Origin: Clostridium sp. Marseille-P3244
Lineage (GTDB): Bacteria; Bacillota; Clostridia; Lachnospirales; Lachnospiraceae
Direction: 5' to 3'
Assembly: GCF_900120155.1 (NCBI RefSeq)
Contig: NZ_LT635549.1
Span: forward strand, 2,388,688-2,452,687
DNA: 64,000 nt
This document shows, piece by piece, positions 44,442-52,883 of the stretch (positions are counted from its first letter, which is position 1; every line of letters starts with the position of its first letter). Made by a program: the position numbers and the translations under genes. Under the pieces are notes generated by a model. That model worked only from the letters and a program-made list of their open reading frames with translations. It was not told the DNA's origin and ran no database searches.

Positions 44442-45541
44442 TTTTCCACCTCCCGCTTTGTCTCCATCTCGATCAGACGGCTGATCAATGCCCTGAAAGA
44501 TATGCCCGCCGCCTTCAGCATCCCCGGATAACGGCTGTGTGCGGTAAACCCGGGAATGGTATTGACTTCGTTAAAGTAGATCTTTCCCTCCGGCGTAAGA
44601 AACATGTCCACTCTGGCAAAATCCCGGCACTTCAGCGCCCGGTATATAACGGCCGCGGCATGCCGGATCTCATCCGCCTTTTCCCTGGAAATGCGGGCGG
44701 GGACATGGATATCGGAAGTTTTCAGTGTGTATTTTTCTTCATAGTCAAAGAATCCTTCCGACAGCTCGATTTCATCCACTTCTCCGATGGTCAGGGTTTC
44801 ATTTCCCAGCACCGCGCATCCGACCTCGAATCCTCTGACCTCCTCCTCGAGAAGCACTTCCCGGTCATGCTCAAAAGCTGCCTCCACCGCAGGGAGCAGT
44901 TCCTCCGGAGCGCAGACCTTTGTAATGCCAAAGGAAGAGCCGGCGCGCACAGGCTTGACAAACAGCGGATATCCCAGTTTCTCTCCGGATGCCGCCACTT
45001 CTTTTGCGTCGTAAGGCTTTGTGATGACAGCGGAGTCCGCCACCGCAACGCCGGCCGCGGCCGCAACACGGTGAGCCAGCTCTTTGTCCATCCCTGCCGC
45101 AGAAGGAAGAACGCCGCACCCGATGACCGGAATATCGGCCAGTTCCAGCATACCCTGTACTGTACCGTCCTCCCCGTTTTTCCCATGCAGGACCGGAAAC
45201 GCCGCATCCACGGAAATCACGTCTGGTTTCCCTGCTTCCAGAAAACACAGTCCATGGACGGTCCGGTCTGTAGACACGTATACCGGCGTACAGGTCTCCT
45301 CAGAATACCATCTGTCCTCCGGGATCATTTCCGGCTCTCCCCGGTACAGATACCACTGCCCCGTGTCCCGGCAGATGCCGATCATCAGCACTTCATAAAG
45401 CGCCGTGTCAATGTTCGTAATGACCGCGTAGGCGGACTGGAGGGAGACCTCGTACTCCGTGGAACATCCCCCGAACAGGACCGCGATCTTCTTTTTCCCG
45501 CCGGTTTTCTCATTGCCGATTTCCTGATTGCTGCTTTTCAT
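44438..45541 (-). CDS. vanG: VanG-type D-alanine:D-serine (or D-alanine) ligase
   Basis: ATP-grasp ligase that makes the depsipeptide/dipeptide end of peptidoglycan precursors. The ATG after AAAGGAG gives 367 residues. KIAVLFGGCSTEYEVSLQSA, FPVLHGKNGEDGTVQGMLEL, FVKPVRAGSSFGITKV, VDEIELSEGFFDYEEKYTLK and FNEVNTIPGFTAHSRYP follow the Enterococcus VanG protein closely. The omega-loop EKYTLKT is VanG-like rather than VanA-like. D-Ser use is inferred; a plain D-Ala-D-Ala ligase remains possible. Confidence 0.9.
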   Translation of the reverse strand: MKSSNQEIGNEKTGGKKKIAVLFGGCSTEYEVSLQSAYAVITNIDTALYEVLMIGICRDTGQWYLYRGEPEMIPEDRWYSEETCTPVYVSTDRTVHGLCFLEAGKPDVISVDAAFPVLHGKNGEDGTVQGMLELADIPVIGCGVLPSAAGMDKELAHRVAAAAGVAVADSAVITKPYDAKEVAASGEKLGYPLFVKPVRAGSSFGITKVCAPEELLPAVEAAFEHDREVLLEEEVRGFEVGCAVLGNETLTIGEVDEIELSEGFFDYEEKYTLKTSDIHVPARISREKADEIRHAAAVIYRALKCRDFARVDMFLTPEGKIYFNEVNTIPGFTAHSRYPGMLKAAGISFRALISRLIEMETKREVEK

Positions 45542-45897
45542 TTGTATCTTCTCCTTTTCCAGATCTTTGACAGACGCCGTCCGACTCACTGCGATCAGCG
45601 CCGGCGCAGCTGTCCTCTATATAAAAAGAATAGACTTGCGGGATTAATGTTTTTGAAGGAACTGGTGATATTTTTATTGATAAATCTTTAAGATTTTTTT
45701 AATCGACAAGAGATTTCTTAAAATACGGTGCATTGCCTCGCCTTCAGGCTCCATTACCCATTGTTAGATTTATGCCAAATAAATAGTGGCGTTATGCTTA
45801 TAATTCGTCAATCATATTCAGCATATTGTTCACATATAATATTCGTTATAGTAATATTCATTTATAGAGATGAAATAATGAATTTGGGCTTAAAAGA

Positions 45898-45918
45898 AGC
45901 CAGAAAAATCTGGCTTTA
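45898..45918. terminator. Terminator-like hairpin
   Basis: AGCCAGA and TCTGGCT flank AAAA, with TTTA after it on the plus strand and a T-rich run on the minus strand as well. It lies between the van-like cluster leader and the small plus-strand genes. The remaining stretch 45,605-45,897 is A+T-rich and I see no gene in it. Confidence 0.5.
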
Positions 45919-45928
45919 TAATTGAGCT

Positions 45929-46141
45929 ATGATAATTATATTGAATAAAACAGAAATAGCGCTCCTGATCAATACAGAAATACATTTCGAGCGGAAAAAA
46001 GAGTACAGCGATGATGAGGCATTTGATTTGCTGGATAAAGTTTATGAGAGAGAGGTATTTTTTGTGCAGGATGGTAACAGTCAGAAAGCAGCTGCCTATG
46101 CCGACCTTGCAGATAAAATTCAGGAGCAAATACCTGACTGA
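45929..46141 (+). CDS. Hypothetical 70-residue protein
   Basis: It begins MIIILNKTEIALLINTEIHF and ends ADLADKIQEQIPD. The sequence is acidic and helical, with balanced codon use unlike a shadow frame. No signal or membrane segment is seen. The ribosome-binding site is weak. It lies just upstream of the candidate type I toxin on the same strand and in the same low-G+C patch, so it may be acquired DNA. Function unknown. Confidence 0.5.
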   Translation: MIIILNKTEIALLINTEIHFERKKEYSDDEAFDLLDKVYEREVFFVQDGNSQKAAAYADLADKIQEQIPD

Positions 46142-46263
46142 TACAAGCAAAATACCGAATAGACGGTCGAAAATTCAACGGCTGCACATTGACAATAATA
46201 TACTTACCCAGGGAGCCGATGAGACGCTATACCAGCCACCCAGCAGAAAGGGGGTTGGTGCTT

Positions 46264-46350
46264 ATGATAACATGGTCTGACTTATTCAGCTTTGTCATTA
46301 TGCTTTGCGCAGTTATTACCCTTGTTCTCAATAACAGACGCAAAAAATAG
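46264..46350 (+). CDS. 28-residue membrane peptide, candidate type I toxin (holin-like)
   Basis: The reading is MITWSDLFSFVIMLCAVITL followed by VLNNRRKK. One hydrophobic helix ends in a basic tail, as in Fst/TxpA/holin-like toxin peptides. An AAAGGGGG ribosome-binding site lies about 10 nt upstream. The 3' end and untranslated tail overlap a convergent small RNA. Its 5' leader is complementary to its own 3' region, as in type I toxin mRNAs. Confidence 0.6.
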   Translation: MITWSDLFSFVIMLCAVITLVLNNRRKK

Positions 46351-46435
46351 CGCCCCCACTCTGGTAAAGTAAGGCGCTATTAGCAGTACATATTGCCGGG
46401 TGGCCAGGTGTACGCTGGCTATCGGCTCCCTTGTT
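46341..46435 (-). ncRNA. Candidate antisense antitoxin RNA of the 28-residue toxin
   Basis: A near-perfect promoter lies on the minus strand: TTGACA (46,465-46,470), 17 bp, TATAAT (46,442-46,447). The expected transcript starts near 46,435. It ends after the stem AATAGCGCC (46,373-46,381 as template) and GGCGCTATT (46,346-46,354 as template), followed by T6. It is therefore about 95 nt long and covers the toxin stop codon and 3' tail. Confidence 0.6.
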
Positions 46436-46441
46436 AAGTAT

Positions 46442-46470
46442 ATTATAGACAATATTTCAATATGTGTCAA
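46442..46470 (-). promoter_or_regulatory. Promoter of the candidate antitoxin RNA
   Basis: TTGACA and TATAAT with a 17-bp spacer, consensus in all twelve bases. The sense leader near 46,194 has a related -10 (AATAAT) but a poor -35, so the antisense RNA should be made in excess. Confidence 0.7.
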
Positions 46471-46516
46471 ATGATATCTCCCATTGATCCCCGCCGTTCC
46501 TGGGCAGGATCTTATT

Positions 46517-47734
46517 TTACAGGTCAATCTTCAGGTTCTGTTCCTTGATATTATGCCTTCTGGCATATCCGGACAGGATCATCGTCAGAGCCCCGTCTCC
46601 GGTAATGTTGCACGCTGTACCGAAGCTGTCCTGGAGAGCGAAGATCGTCAGCATCAGAGCTGTCCCGCTCTCATCGAAGCCAAGCACCCCGGTGATCAGT
46701 CCCAGAGAAGCCATCACGGTACCTCCGGGAACACCCGGCGCGCCAATGGCAAATACGCCCAGCAGAAGACAGAACAGGATCATGGTCCCCAGGGAGGGCA
46801 TGGATCCATAGAGGATCTGCGACACGGTCATAACAAAAAACACTTCTGTCAGCACAGAGCCGCACAGATGAATGTTGGCGAACAGCGGGATCCCAAAATC
46901 CACCATGTCGTCCCGCAGCGGAGGTTCAGACTTTTTCGCGCAGCGGAGCGCCACCGCCAGCGTCGCTGCAGAGGACATCGTCCCCACTGCCGTGATGTAA
47001 GCCGGACCATAATTTTTAATTACATCCAGCGGATTGCTCCTGGAATAGATCCCTGCCGTAATGTACAGTACTGCCATCCAGATAAAGTGTCCGGCCATAA
47101 CGATCAGGATGATCTTAAGGAATACCGGAAGCTGTCTGGTAATCGCCCCTTCATAGGAAAGGGCGCAGAATGTAAATCCGATAAACACCGGAAGTACCGG
47201 GATCACCACCCTTGTGACGATCTCCAGCACGATCTTCTGGAACTCTTCCAGAAAGCGTGTCGTCACCTCCGCTTTGGTCCATGTCGCCGCCAGCCCTACA
47301 AGGACAGATAATACCAGCGCGCTCATCACGGACATGATCTCCGGGATCTCAAGCTCAAAGATAACCTCCGGCAGCTCTTTCAGGCCATCCACTGTGGACA
47401 CGATCGATAAATGCGGGATAATGCCGTATCCTGCCGCCATGGACAGAAGCGCCGCAAGAATGGATGAGACATACGCGCAGAAGATCGCCACGCCCAGCAT
47501 CCTCGACGCGCTGCGGCCCAGCCTTGTGATCGAAGGCGCAATAAAACCTATGATGATCAGCGGAACACAGAAATTAATCAGTTCCGACAGGATGAATTTA
47601 ACAGTTACGACTATATTCATCACGGCGTCCCCGGCAGTTTTTACAGATTCCATGCCTGCCAGCTGCCCGATGATGATCCCGATCACCACTCCCAGAAGCA
47701 GTTTGAACGGAAGACTGCTGAATATCTTTTTCAT
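46517..47734 (-). CDS. Sodium:dicarboxylate/amino acid symporter (DAACS family)
   Basis: A membrane symporter for Glu, Asp, Ser/Thr or a dicarboxylate. The 405-residue protein has about eight helices. It starts MKKIFSSLPFKLLLGVVIGI and has the serine-rich hairpin region AVGTMSSAATLAVALRC, PLFANIHLCGSVLTEVFF, GAPGVPGGTVMASLGLI and DSFGTACNITGDGAL. It stands as a single gene. Exact substrate unknown. Confidence 0.93.
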   Translation of the reverse strand: MKKIFSSLPFKLLLGVVIGIIIGQLAGMESVKTAGDAVMNIVVTVKFILSELINFCVPLIIIGFIAPSITRLGRSASRMLGVAIFCAYVSSILAALLSMAAGYGIIPHLSIVSTVDGLKELPEVIFELEIPEIMSVMSALVLSVLVGLAATWTKAEVTTRFLEEFQKIVLEIVTRVVIPVLPVFIGFTFCALSYEGAITRQLPVFLKIILIVMAGHFIWMAVLYITAGIYSRSNPLDVIKNYGPAYITAVGTMSSAATLAVALRCAKKSEPPLRDDMVDFGIPLFANIHLCGSVLTEVFFVMTVSQILYGSMPSLGTMILFCLLLGVFAIGAPGVPGGTVMASLGLITGVLGFDESGTALMLTIFALQDSFGTACNITGDGALTMILSGYARRHNIKEQNLKIDL

Positions 47735-47935
47735 ATAAACTCCTCTCTCCCTCTTGTATCAGACTGTCCGGGGCCTTCCGGCTCCGGCAGGAGATACTTC
47801 GGATAAGTAATATGGACTAATTATAATCAATATATACTCATATAGCAAGACATATCATCTGCAATCATCTGCTGCCGCTCATCGCGAAACATAAGCCGGC
47901 AGCACATAGACGACACACAGGCAGCCCGCGCTGCG

Positions 47936-48580
47936 TCAACTGGGAAAATCAAAGGTATGATCCTCGATCTGTAAGTCTTCATAATCCCGTTCCGTTAATT
48001 CCCGTTCATAATAGTTTCGCCGTACCCAGGTCTGCATAACAACATCGTACAGTATATAATTCTGATACTCTTTTATATCCTGTTCTGTCACCCCACACTC
48101 ATCCAGAAGTTTTCGGATGGCTTCCCCTTCTGTATGATATGTTCCATCATCTTTTCCGTCTTCTGACTCCTCATACATTTCCAGGGGTTTTAAAATAAGT
48201 GTTTGATCTTCGTGTTGATAATCCATAAACATATTAATTTGCACTGTATCGGATATTCGGATTACATTATCAATTTCAATACCATGTTCATCGTTCGGAA
48301 GGAATAAACTAACCTCAAAATTATCTCTTAAGAATTCTTGTTTATAAGGTATATAAAATCCTTTAATAAACTCAATTTGACCGCTTACAGAATCATACGT
48401 AACAATTTCCAGTTCCTTCACTTTTTTAAATTCCGAATATCCGCCTTCCTTAATACTTGCACGATACATATCTTCCATCACATTTCCCTTCCCAAATAAA
48501 CCACAACCCATAATACCTGTTATTATACATATCAGTAAAATACATATATACCATCTGTTTCTTTTCCCAGTTTTACCCAT
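47936..48580 (-). CDS. TipC-like immunity lipoprotein
   Basis: A 214-residue protein with a signal sequence and lipobox IITGIMGCGLFG, so it is probably anchored outside the membrane. Then come GGYSEFKKVKELEIVTYDSV and IEFIKGFYIPYKQEFLRDNF. The order and size resemble TipC immunity proteins, which block TelC-type LXG toxins in streptococci. It starts directly after the LXG gene stop, with AAGGAGAG inside that gene. The assignment rests on context plus family likeness; no search was run. Confidence 0.65.
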   Translation of the reverse strand: MGKTGKRNRWYICILLICIITGIMGCGLFGKGNVMEDMYRASIKEGGYSEFKKVKELEIVTYDSVSGQIEFIKGFYIPYKQEFLRDNFEVSLFLPNDEHGIEIDNVIRISDTVQINMFMDYQHEDQTLILKPLEMYEESEDGKDDGTYHTEGEAIRKLLDECGVTEQDIKEYQNYILYDVVMQTWVRRNYYERELTERDYEDLQIEDHTFDFPS

Positions 48581-50171
48581 TTAATTACTCTCTCCTTCAT
48601 CAATCTTCTTTAATCTCGCCAGAAAATCATAAGTCTCTTCATAAACCTTATTATTTTTCAGGTCATCCAAATCTTTTATCCCGTTTCCATTTGGATCATT
48701 AAATTCAATTCTTTCAAACACAGCGGCCTCTACTTCTTCATACGGATTATTTTTCAGGAACTCTTTTGTACGACCTGCATTTTCTCCCTGGGGATCTTTA
48801 CTGATATCCGAATAATACTCATTGACCGCGTCTGCCAGCCTCGTCTTTTTCGTTACTCTTTTAGCAATATTGTCTGCATCCAGATCTGCAATATAATCAT
48901 CTTCTCCAAAAGAGGTTTTATATTCATCTCCTTTATAGACAGCATCTCCGAGCCATCCGACAATATCTTTTCGTTCGCCTTTTGTTGCCCATGACATACC
49001 CTGAGCGCCCCAGTTATTCCAAACATTATCAACTTTATGGCCTTTATCTATTAAATTAGCAGAAACTGTATACATCATATGTGAAAAATCTTCTTTTGAA
49101 CCCATTTGAATATAAAGTTGTTTATAAAAATCTTTGTACTCACTATCGGAATAGCTTCTTCCCATTGCTTGCTCCATTGTTTTTTCCATTCATTAAAATG
49201 TTCCTTATTTTTTCTTGAAAGCATTTCTAATCCATTATAACTGTATTGCTCTGGATCGCTGGTCATAAAATGCTGCAGACGCACCATCTGACGTATGTAT
49301 TTATAATCTCCTTCGCTCAATCCCAGCTTTTTACAGAAGAACTCTTCTTCCTCGTCATATTTATAAGCCCAGCCGGCGCCTTTCCTCCATGCATGCGTTT
49401 CTACCGAAAAGAACAGGATTTTTACCGGTTTATCATTATAGTCCCCAATTGGCTGATCGCTCTGACAAAATACCAGTCTCTTTCCTTCTGAGGCAGATCC
49501 GCATACAGCTTCTGGACGGCTTCGTATATATCCCACAGGATATCGACCGTCCGGTCATCGAACCCGAACTGTTCTTTCATATTCTTTTTAAACATTTCTT
49601 CCGTAGTCCCGCTGCCTTTCGTGCTCAGCGGCAGGACTTTTACTCCCAGAGTACTGTCATAGACTGCTGTGTGCAGCAGATTTACGGCCTGCTGCATGGC
49701 GGACACGTCAACCCCCGAATATACGCTGCCGCTGGCAGACACAAAGGCATAGAGCCGCTCCAGCTTGTTCCGCCGGTTCTGCTCCAGTTCCGCCAGAAGG
49801 CCCTCATAGGCATACAGCTGCAGCCTCTCTGCCATCCCGCGAAGATACTGAATCTGGTTCAGCTGGTCGATCAGGACATCTTCATTGACTTCCGACTCTC
49901 CCGGCAGATATTCATCGAGCAGGGCGATATGCTGCTCATTCGCCCGCATGAATTCCCGTATAACCGTCTTCTGAGCGCGCACCGCGGCAAGATGTCCCCG
50001 CTGCATATAGTCTTTGGAAGCAGTATATGCTTCACCCTGCAGTCCTTCTTCTCCTGCGTATGAGGCAATGCTCTCCTCATATGGAACGGCCAGCTCCATC
50101 ATCTCCGCGAGCCTTTTATTTAGTGCTCTCAGGCCGGCTTCCAGCTCATAAGTCCTTACATAATATCCCAT
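48581..50171 (-). pseudogene. LXG polymorphic toxin (TelC-like), broken by two single-base frameshifts
   Basis: The three fragments (49,422-50,171; about 49,190-49,440; 48,581-49,180) join into one protein of about 530 residues if one G is added in the G4 run at 49,443-49,446 and one A in the A6 run at 49,180-49,185. The N-terminal ~215 residues form a helical LXG domain (MGYYVRTYELEAGLRALNK, with LQG). The C-terminal domain has MMYTVSANLIDKGHKVDNVW and the Asp-rich GEDDYIADLDADNI, like the TelC lipid II phosphatase. Such toxins leave by the Esx (type VII) system. It could be a real pseudogene, a phase-variable gene or an assembly error. Confidence 0.75.
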
Positions 50172-50261
50172 TCAGGTTCCCCCTTCCCTGTTCCTGATCC
50201 GTTTTACCGGTGTTTTCCAGACATGTTTCAGCCGCGTCTTATGTGTCCGCCGATTCTCCCG

Positions 50262-50532
50262 TCACTGTGCTGGATCTTCTTCCAGCTGGCGAAGCTTCCG
50301 CATTTTTTCTTCACAGGTATCCTCCTTCTGCATCCGGAGCCGTGCCATCTCTGCGTCCAGTCTCTCCTGTTCCTCTCTGAACTGTTCCTCTGTCCGGAGC
50401 CCGGCGGCTGCCGCCTGTTCATTTGCATAGAAAAAGAACGCGCTCTCACCTTCCCCGGCGGTTTCGGCCAGCCGGGAACAGAGCTCGTCCAGATCTTTTT
50501 CATATTCTGTTATCCTTGATCACCCCCGCCAT
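50262..50532 (-). CDS. LXG-associated small helical protein (Lap2/DUF5082-like), start disrupted
   Basis: The body reads ITEYEKDLDELCSRLAETAG and ends RQLEEDPAQ; it is almost fully helical and acidic. In frame, no usable start exists: a stop codon lies three codons before the ATA. An ATG at 50,532 (MAGVIK) would join it if one base of CCTT at 50,514-50,517 were removed, giving MAGVIKITEYEKDL. It lies between the two other LXG-locus genes, where Lap2 partners sit. A third frameshift or an unusual start is likely. Confidence 0.5.
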
Positions 50533-50540
50533 CTTGTGGA

Positions 50541-50828
50541 TCACAGCCGCGCTTCTGTCTGCCGGTTCGCACTGCCCATCCGATGATCTGCCTCATCAAA
50601 AAACACAGCCAGCGATTTGATCTGTCTGCTGTCCTCCAGCGCTGCCGCGCCATAGTCGGATATCCCGCGGCTGATCTCCTCGATGACTGTGTTTACCTGC
50701 TGACATCCGGGCGCGTTGCTCCCTGTAACAAAAGGCAGTATGACCTGGGTATAATTGCTGATCCCGGCGCTCACCTTCGCACTGTGTGTTTCTGCAGTCT
50801 GCACATCACTTTTCAGTATATGACTCAT
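50541..50828 (-). CDS. LXG-associated WXG100-like protein (Lap1/TIGR04197/DUF5344-like)
   Basis: A 95-residue helical protein beginning MSHILKSDVQTAETHSAKVS and ending RMGSANRQTEARL. Small proteins of this type precede LXG toxins and help export them through the type VII secretion machine. The start has GAGGAGG 7 nt upstream. It is the first gene of the locus; no ess/yuk genes are in the window. Confidence 0.75.
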   Translation of the reverse strand: MSHILKSDVQTAETHSAKVSAGISNYTQVILPFVTGSNAPGCQQVNTVIEEISRGISDYGAAALEDSRQIKSLAVFFDEADHRMGSANRQTEARL

Positions 50829-50978
50829 ATTTTGCCCTCCTCATATCCCGTCTCCCGGTCTGACGACCTTCCTATGCTATTATATCACATTTGGTTAATA
50901 TTAACAGATAAAATTATGTTTTATGATATAAAAACAGAAAATTCAGCGATTGATACCGAATGATTTTATCAGTGCAAT

Positions 50979-51845
50979 CTACCGATAATCCAGATATTCC
51001 ATAAACCGCCTGACCGCCAGGGATTCTCCTCTTTTTGACTTCCAGGCCAGCCCGATATTGCGATAGGAAGGGATCTCCAGCTCCCGGACCGCCAGATGAT
51101 AGGGCGTGCGCTTCAGGATCAGCTCCGGAAGAATACTGACCCCCAGGCCGCTCTCCACCATGGCCATAATGGCATAGTCGTCCCATGTAGTAAAATGCAC
51201 CTTCGGGCTCACACCGCTGCGCTCGAATATTTCCGATATTTCCGCTTTTCCTCCCTTTTCCATAAGCAGGAAAGGTTCATTTCCCAGCGCACTGACAGGT
51301 ATTTTTTCAAGGGCCGAAAGGGGATGGTCCTCCGGGAGGACGACCAGAAGCCTGTCCTGTTCCAGGAACAAGGTCTCCAGCTCCGCGCCGGCCGGAAGCC
51401 GGAGGAAACCGCAGTCCACCCGGCCTTCCAGAATCCAGGTTTCGATCTCTGTGTAATCTCCCAGCAGAAGTTCATAGTCGACGGCAGGATATTCTTTCTG
51501 AAATTCCCGGATAATGTTGGGCAGCCAGTGGGTCGCTACACTGGAAAATGCGCCGATCCGGATAAGTCCGGAACGCAGGCCGTTGATCTCATCCACTTCC
51601 GCCTGCAGTTTTTCATACTCCTGACAGACATTTCTTGCATACGGAAGGAGACGGATCCCGTCGCCTGTCAGATTCACCCCGCCTCTGCCGCGCTCCAGCA
51701 GAGTCACATTCCATTCCGATTCCAGATCTTTGATCATCCTGCTGATGCCGGACTGAGAGTAATTGAGCAGTTCTGCCGCTTTCGTGAAGCTGCCGCACTC
51801 TACTGTCTTTACAAATGCCAGGTATTTCTGGATGTTCATATCCAT
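50979..51845 (-). CDS. LysR-family transcriptional regulator
   Basis: The ATG is chosen 8 nt after AAGGAG; an ATG further upstream abuts the ribosome-binding site. The 288 residues begin MDMNIQKYLAFVKTVECGSF, followed by a winged helix-turn-helix with AAELLNYSQSGISRMIKDLE. The C-terminal effector domain includes VDYELLLGDYTEIETWILEG and LPEDHPLSAL. It is transcribed away from proB, and its target is not known. Confidence 0.95.
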   Translation of the reverse strand: MDMNIQKYLAFVKTVECGSFTKAAELLNYSQSGISRMIKDLESEWNVTLLERGRGGVNLTGDGIRLLPYARNVCQEYEKLQAEVDEINGLRSGLIRIGAFSSVATHWLPNIIREFQKEYPAVDYELLLGDYTEIETWILEGRVDCGFLRLPAGAELETLFLEQDRLLVVLPEDHPLSALEKIPVSALGNEPFLLMEKGGKAEISEIFERSGVSPKVHFTTWDDYAIMAMVESGLGVSILPELILKRTPYHLAVRELEIPSYRNIGLAWKSKRGESLAVRRFMEYLDYR

Positions 51846-52004
51846 TTTTCTCATCTCCTTAATGAAACTCTATATATCTGTTTTTATTATGTTTTTCATG
51901 ATAAACATTCACTTTTGTAATTTATAAATCTATGATACGATAGTCCGGTAGATCAGTCAAATAAAATCATGGAAAATAAAGGATAATAGGAAAAGGAGAA
52001 GATC

Positions 52005-52811
52005 ATGGGACTTTACAACAACAGGATCGTAGTGAAGGTAGGCACATCCACCCTCACCAACGACGCGGGAAAAAGTGACTTGAGGGCCACAGACCGGCTC
52101 GTATGTACACTCTCGGACATCCACAACATGGGATATGAGGTCATCCTCGTATCGTCAGGCGCCATCGCGGTGGGCAGAAATAAGCTGAACATGCAGTCCA
52201 GGCCGGACAGTATGCGGATGAAGCAGGCGGCCGCGGCCGTCGGACAGTGCAGCCTGATGTACCTGTATGATAAATTTTTCGGGGATTACGACAAGACAGT
52301 GGCGCAGATCCTGCTGAATGCCGAGGATATCGAGCAGGAAGAGAAAAAGGAAAACCTGACCAACACGTTCAATGCTCTGCTGGAGATGGGCATCATCCCC
52401 ATCGTCAACGAGAATGACTCTGTAAGCTATACCGAGATCGAATCCGAAGACCGGCTCTTCGGAGACAACGACATGCTCTCCGCGGTAGTCGCCGTTCTCT
52501 GCCGGGCAAGGCGGCTGGTCATCCTGTCTGATATCGACGGTTTTTATGACAGTGATCCCCGGCTCTATCCCAACGCCAGGCTGATCGAACAGATCGATCA
52601 CATTGATGAGAGCATCAGCTCCCTGGCCGGAGGCGCCGGAAGCCGGCGCGGCACAGGCGGTATGCGGACCAAAGTGCAGGCGGCTCAGCTGGCTACCTCC
52701 CAGGGGATCGATACGATCGTCACCAACGGGAAACGCCCGGAAGCCCTGTACGATATCATCCGCGGCGTACATGCCGGAACTCTCTTTACCGGGAAAAGTG
52801 AAAACAGATAA
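52005..52811 (+). CDS. proB: Glutamate 5-kinase
   Basis: First enzyme of proline synthesis, phosphorylating glutamate. The 268-residue protein has RIVVKVGTSTLTN, LVSSGAIAVGRNKL, PIVNENDSVSYTEIESED and GTGGMRTKVQAAQLATSQG. It is the short form without the C-terminal PUA domain. AAAAGGAG lies upstream. proA is not adjacent. It is the only ordinary metabolic gene on the plus strand here. Confidence 0.97.
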   Translation: MGLYNNRIVVKVGTSTLTNDAGKSDLRATDRLVCTLSDIHNMGYEVILVSSGAIAVGRNKLNMQSRPDSMRMKQAAAAVGQCSLMYLYDKFFGDYDKTVAQILLNAEDIEQEEKKENLTNTFNALLEMGIIPIVNENDSVSYTEIESEDRLFGDNDMLSAVVAVLCRARRLVILSDIDGFYDSDPRLYPNARLIEQIDHIDESISSLAGGAGSRRGTGGMRTKVQAAQLATSQGIDTIVTNGKRPEALYDIIRGVHAGTLFTGKSENR

Positions 52812-52813
52812 AA

Positions 52814-52883
52814 TGTGAAAAAACTGTGAACGGGGACGTGTACCTTTTAAAAGGTACACGTCCCCGTTCACAGTTTTTTCACA
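52814..52883. repeat. 70-bp perfect palindrome between proB and carB (bidirectional terminator)
   Basis: The two 35-bp arms are exact reverse complements, centred at 52,848/52,849. The core is GGTACACGTCCCCGTTC with its mirror, and A6/T6 runs lie in each arm. The carB stop codon lies inside the right arm, and the proB stop is 2 bp outside the left arm. It can end both convergent transcripts. Confidence 0.9.

Noticed and set aside
44438-45541. D-Ala:D-Lac (VanA/VanB-type) ligase
   Set aside because: The omega-loop EKYTLKT and overall sequence match VanG, and no vanH dehydrogenase is present.
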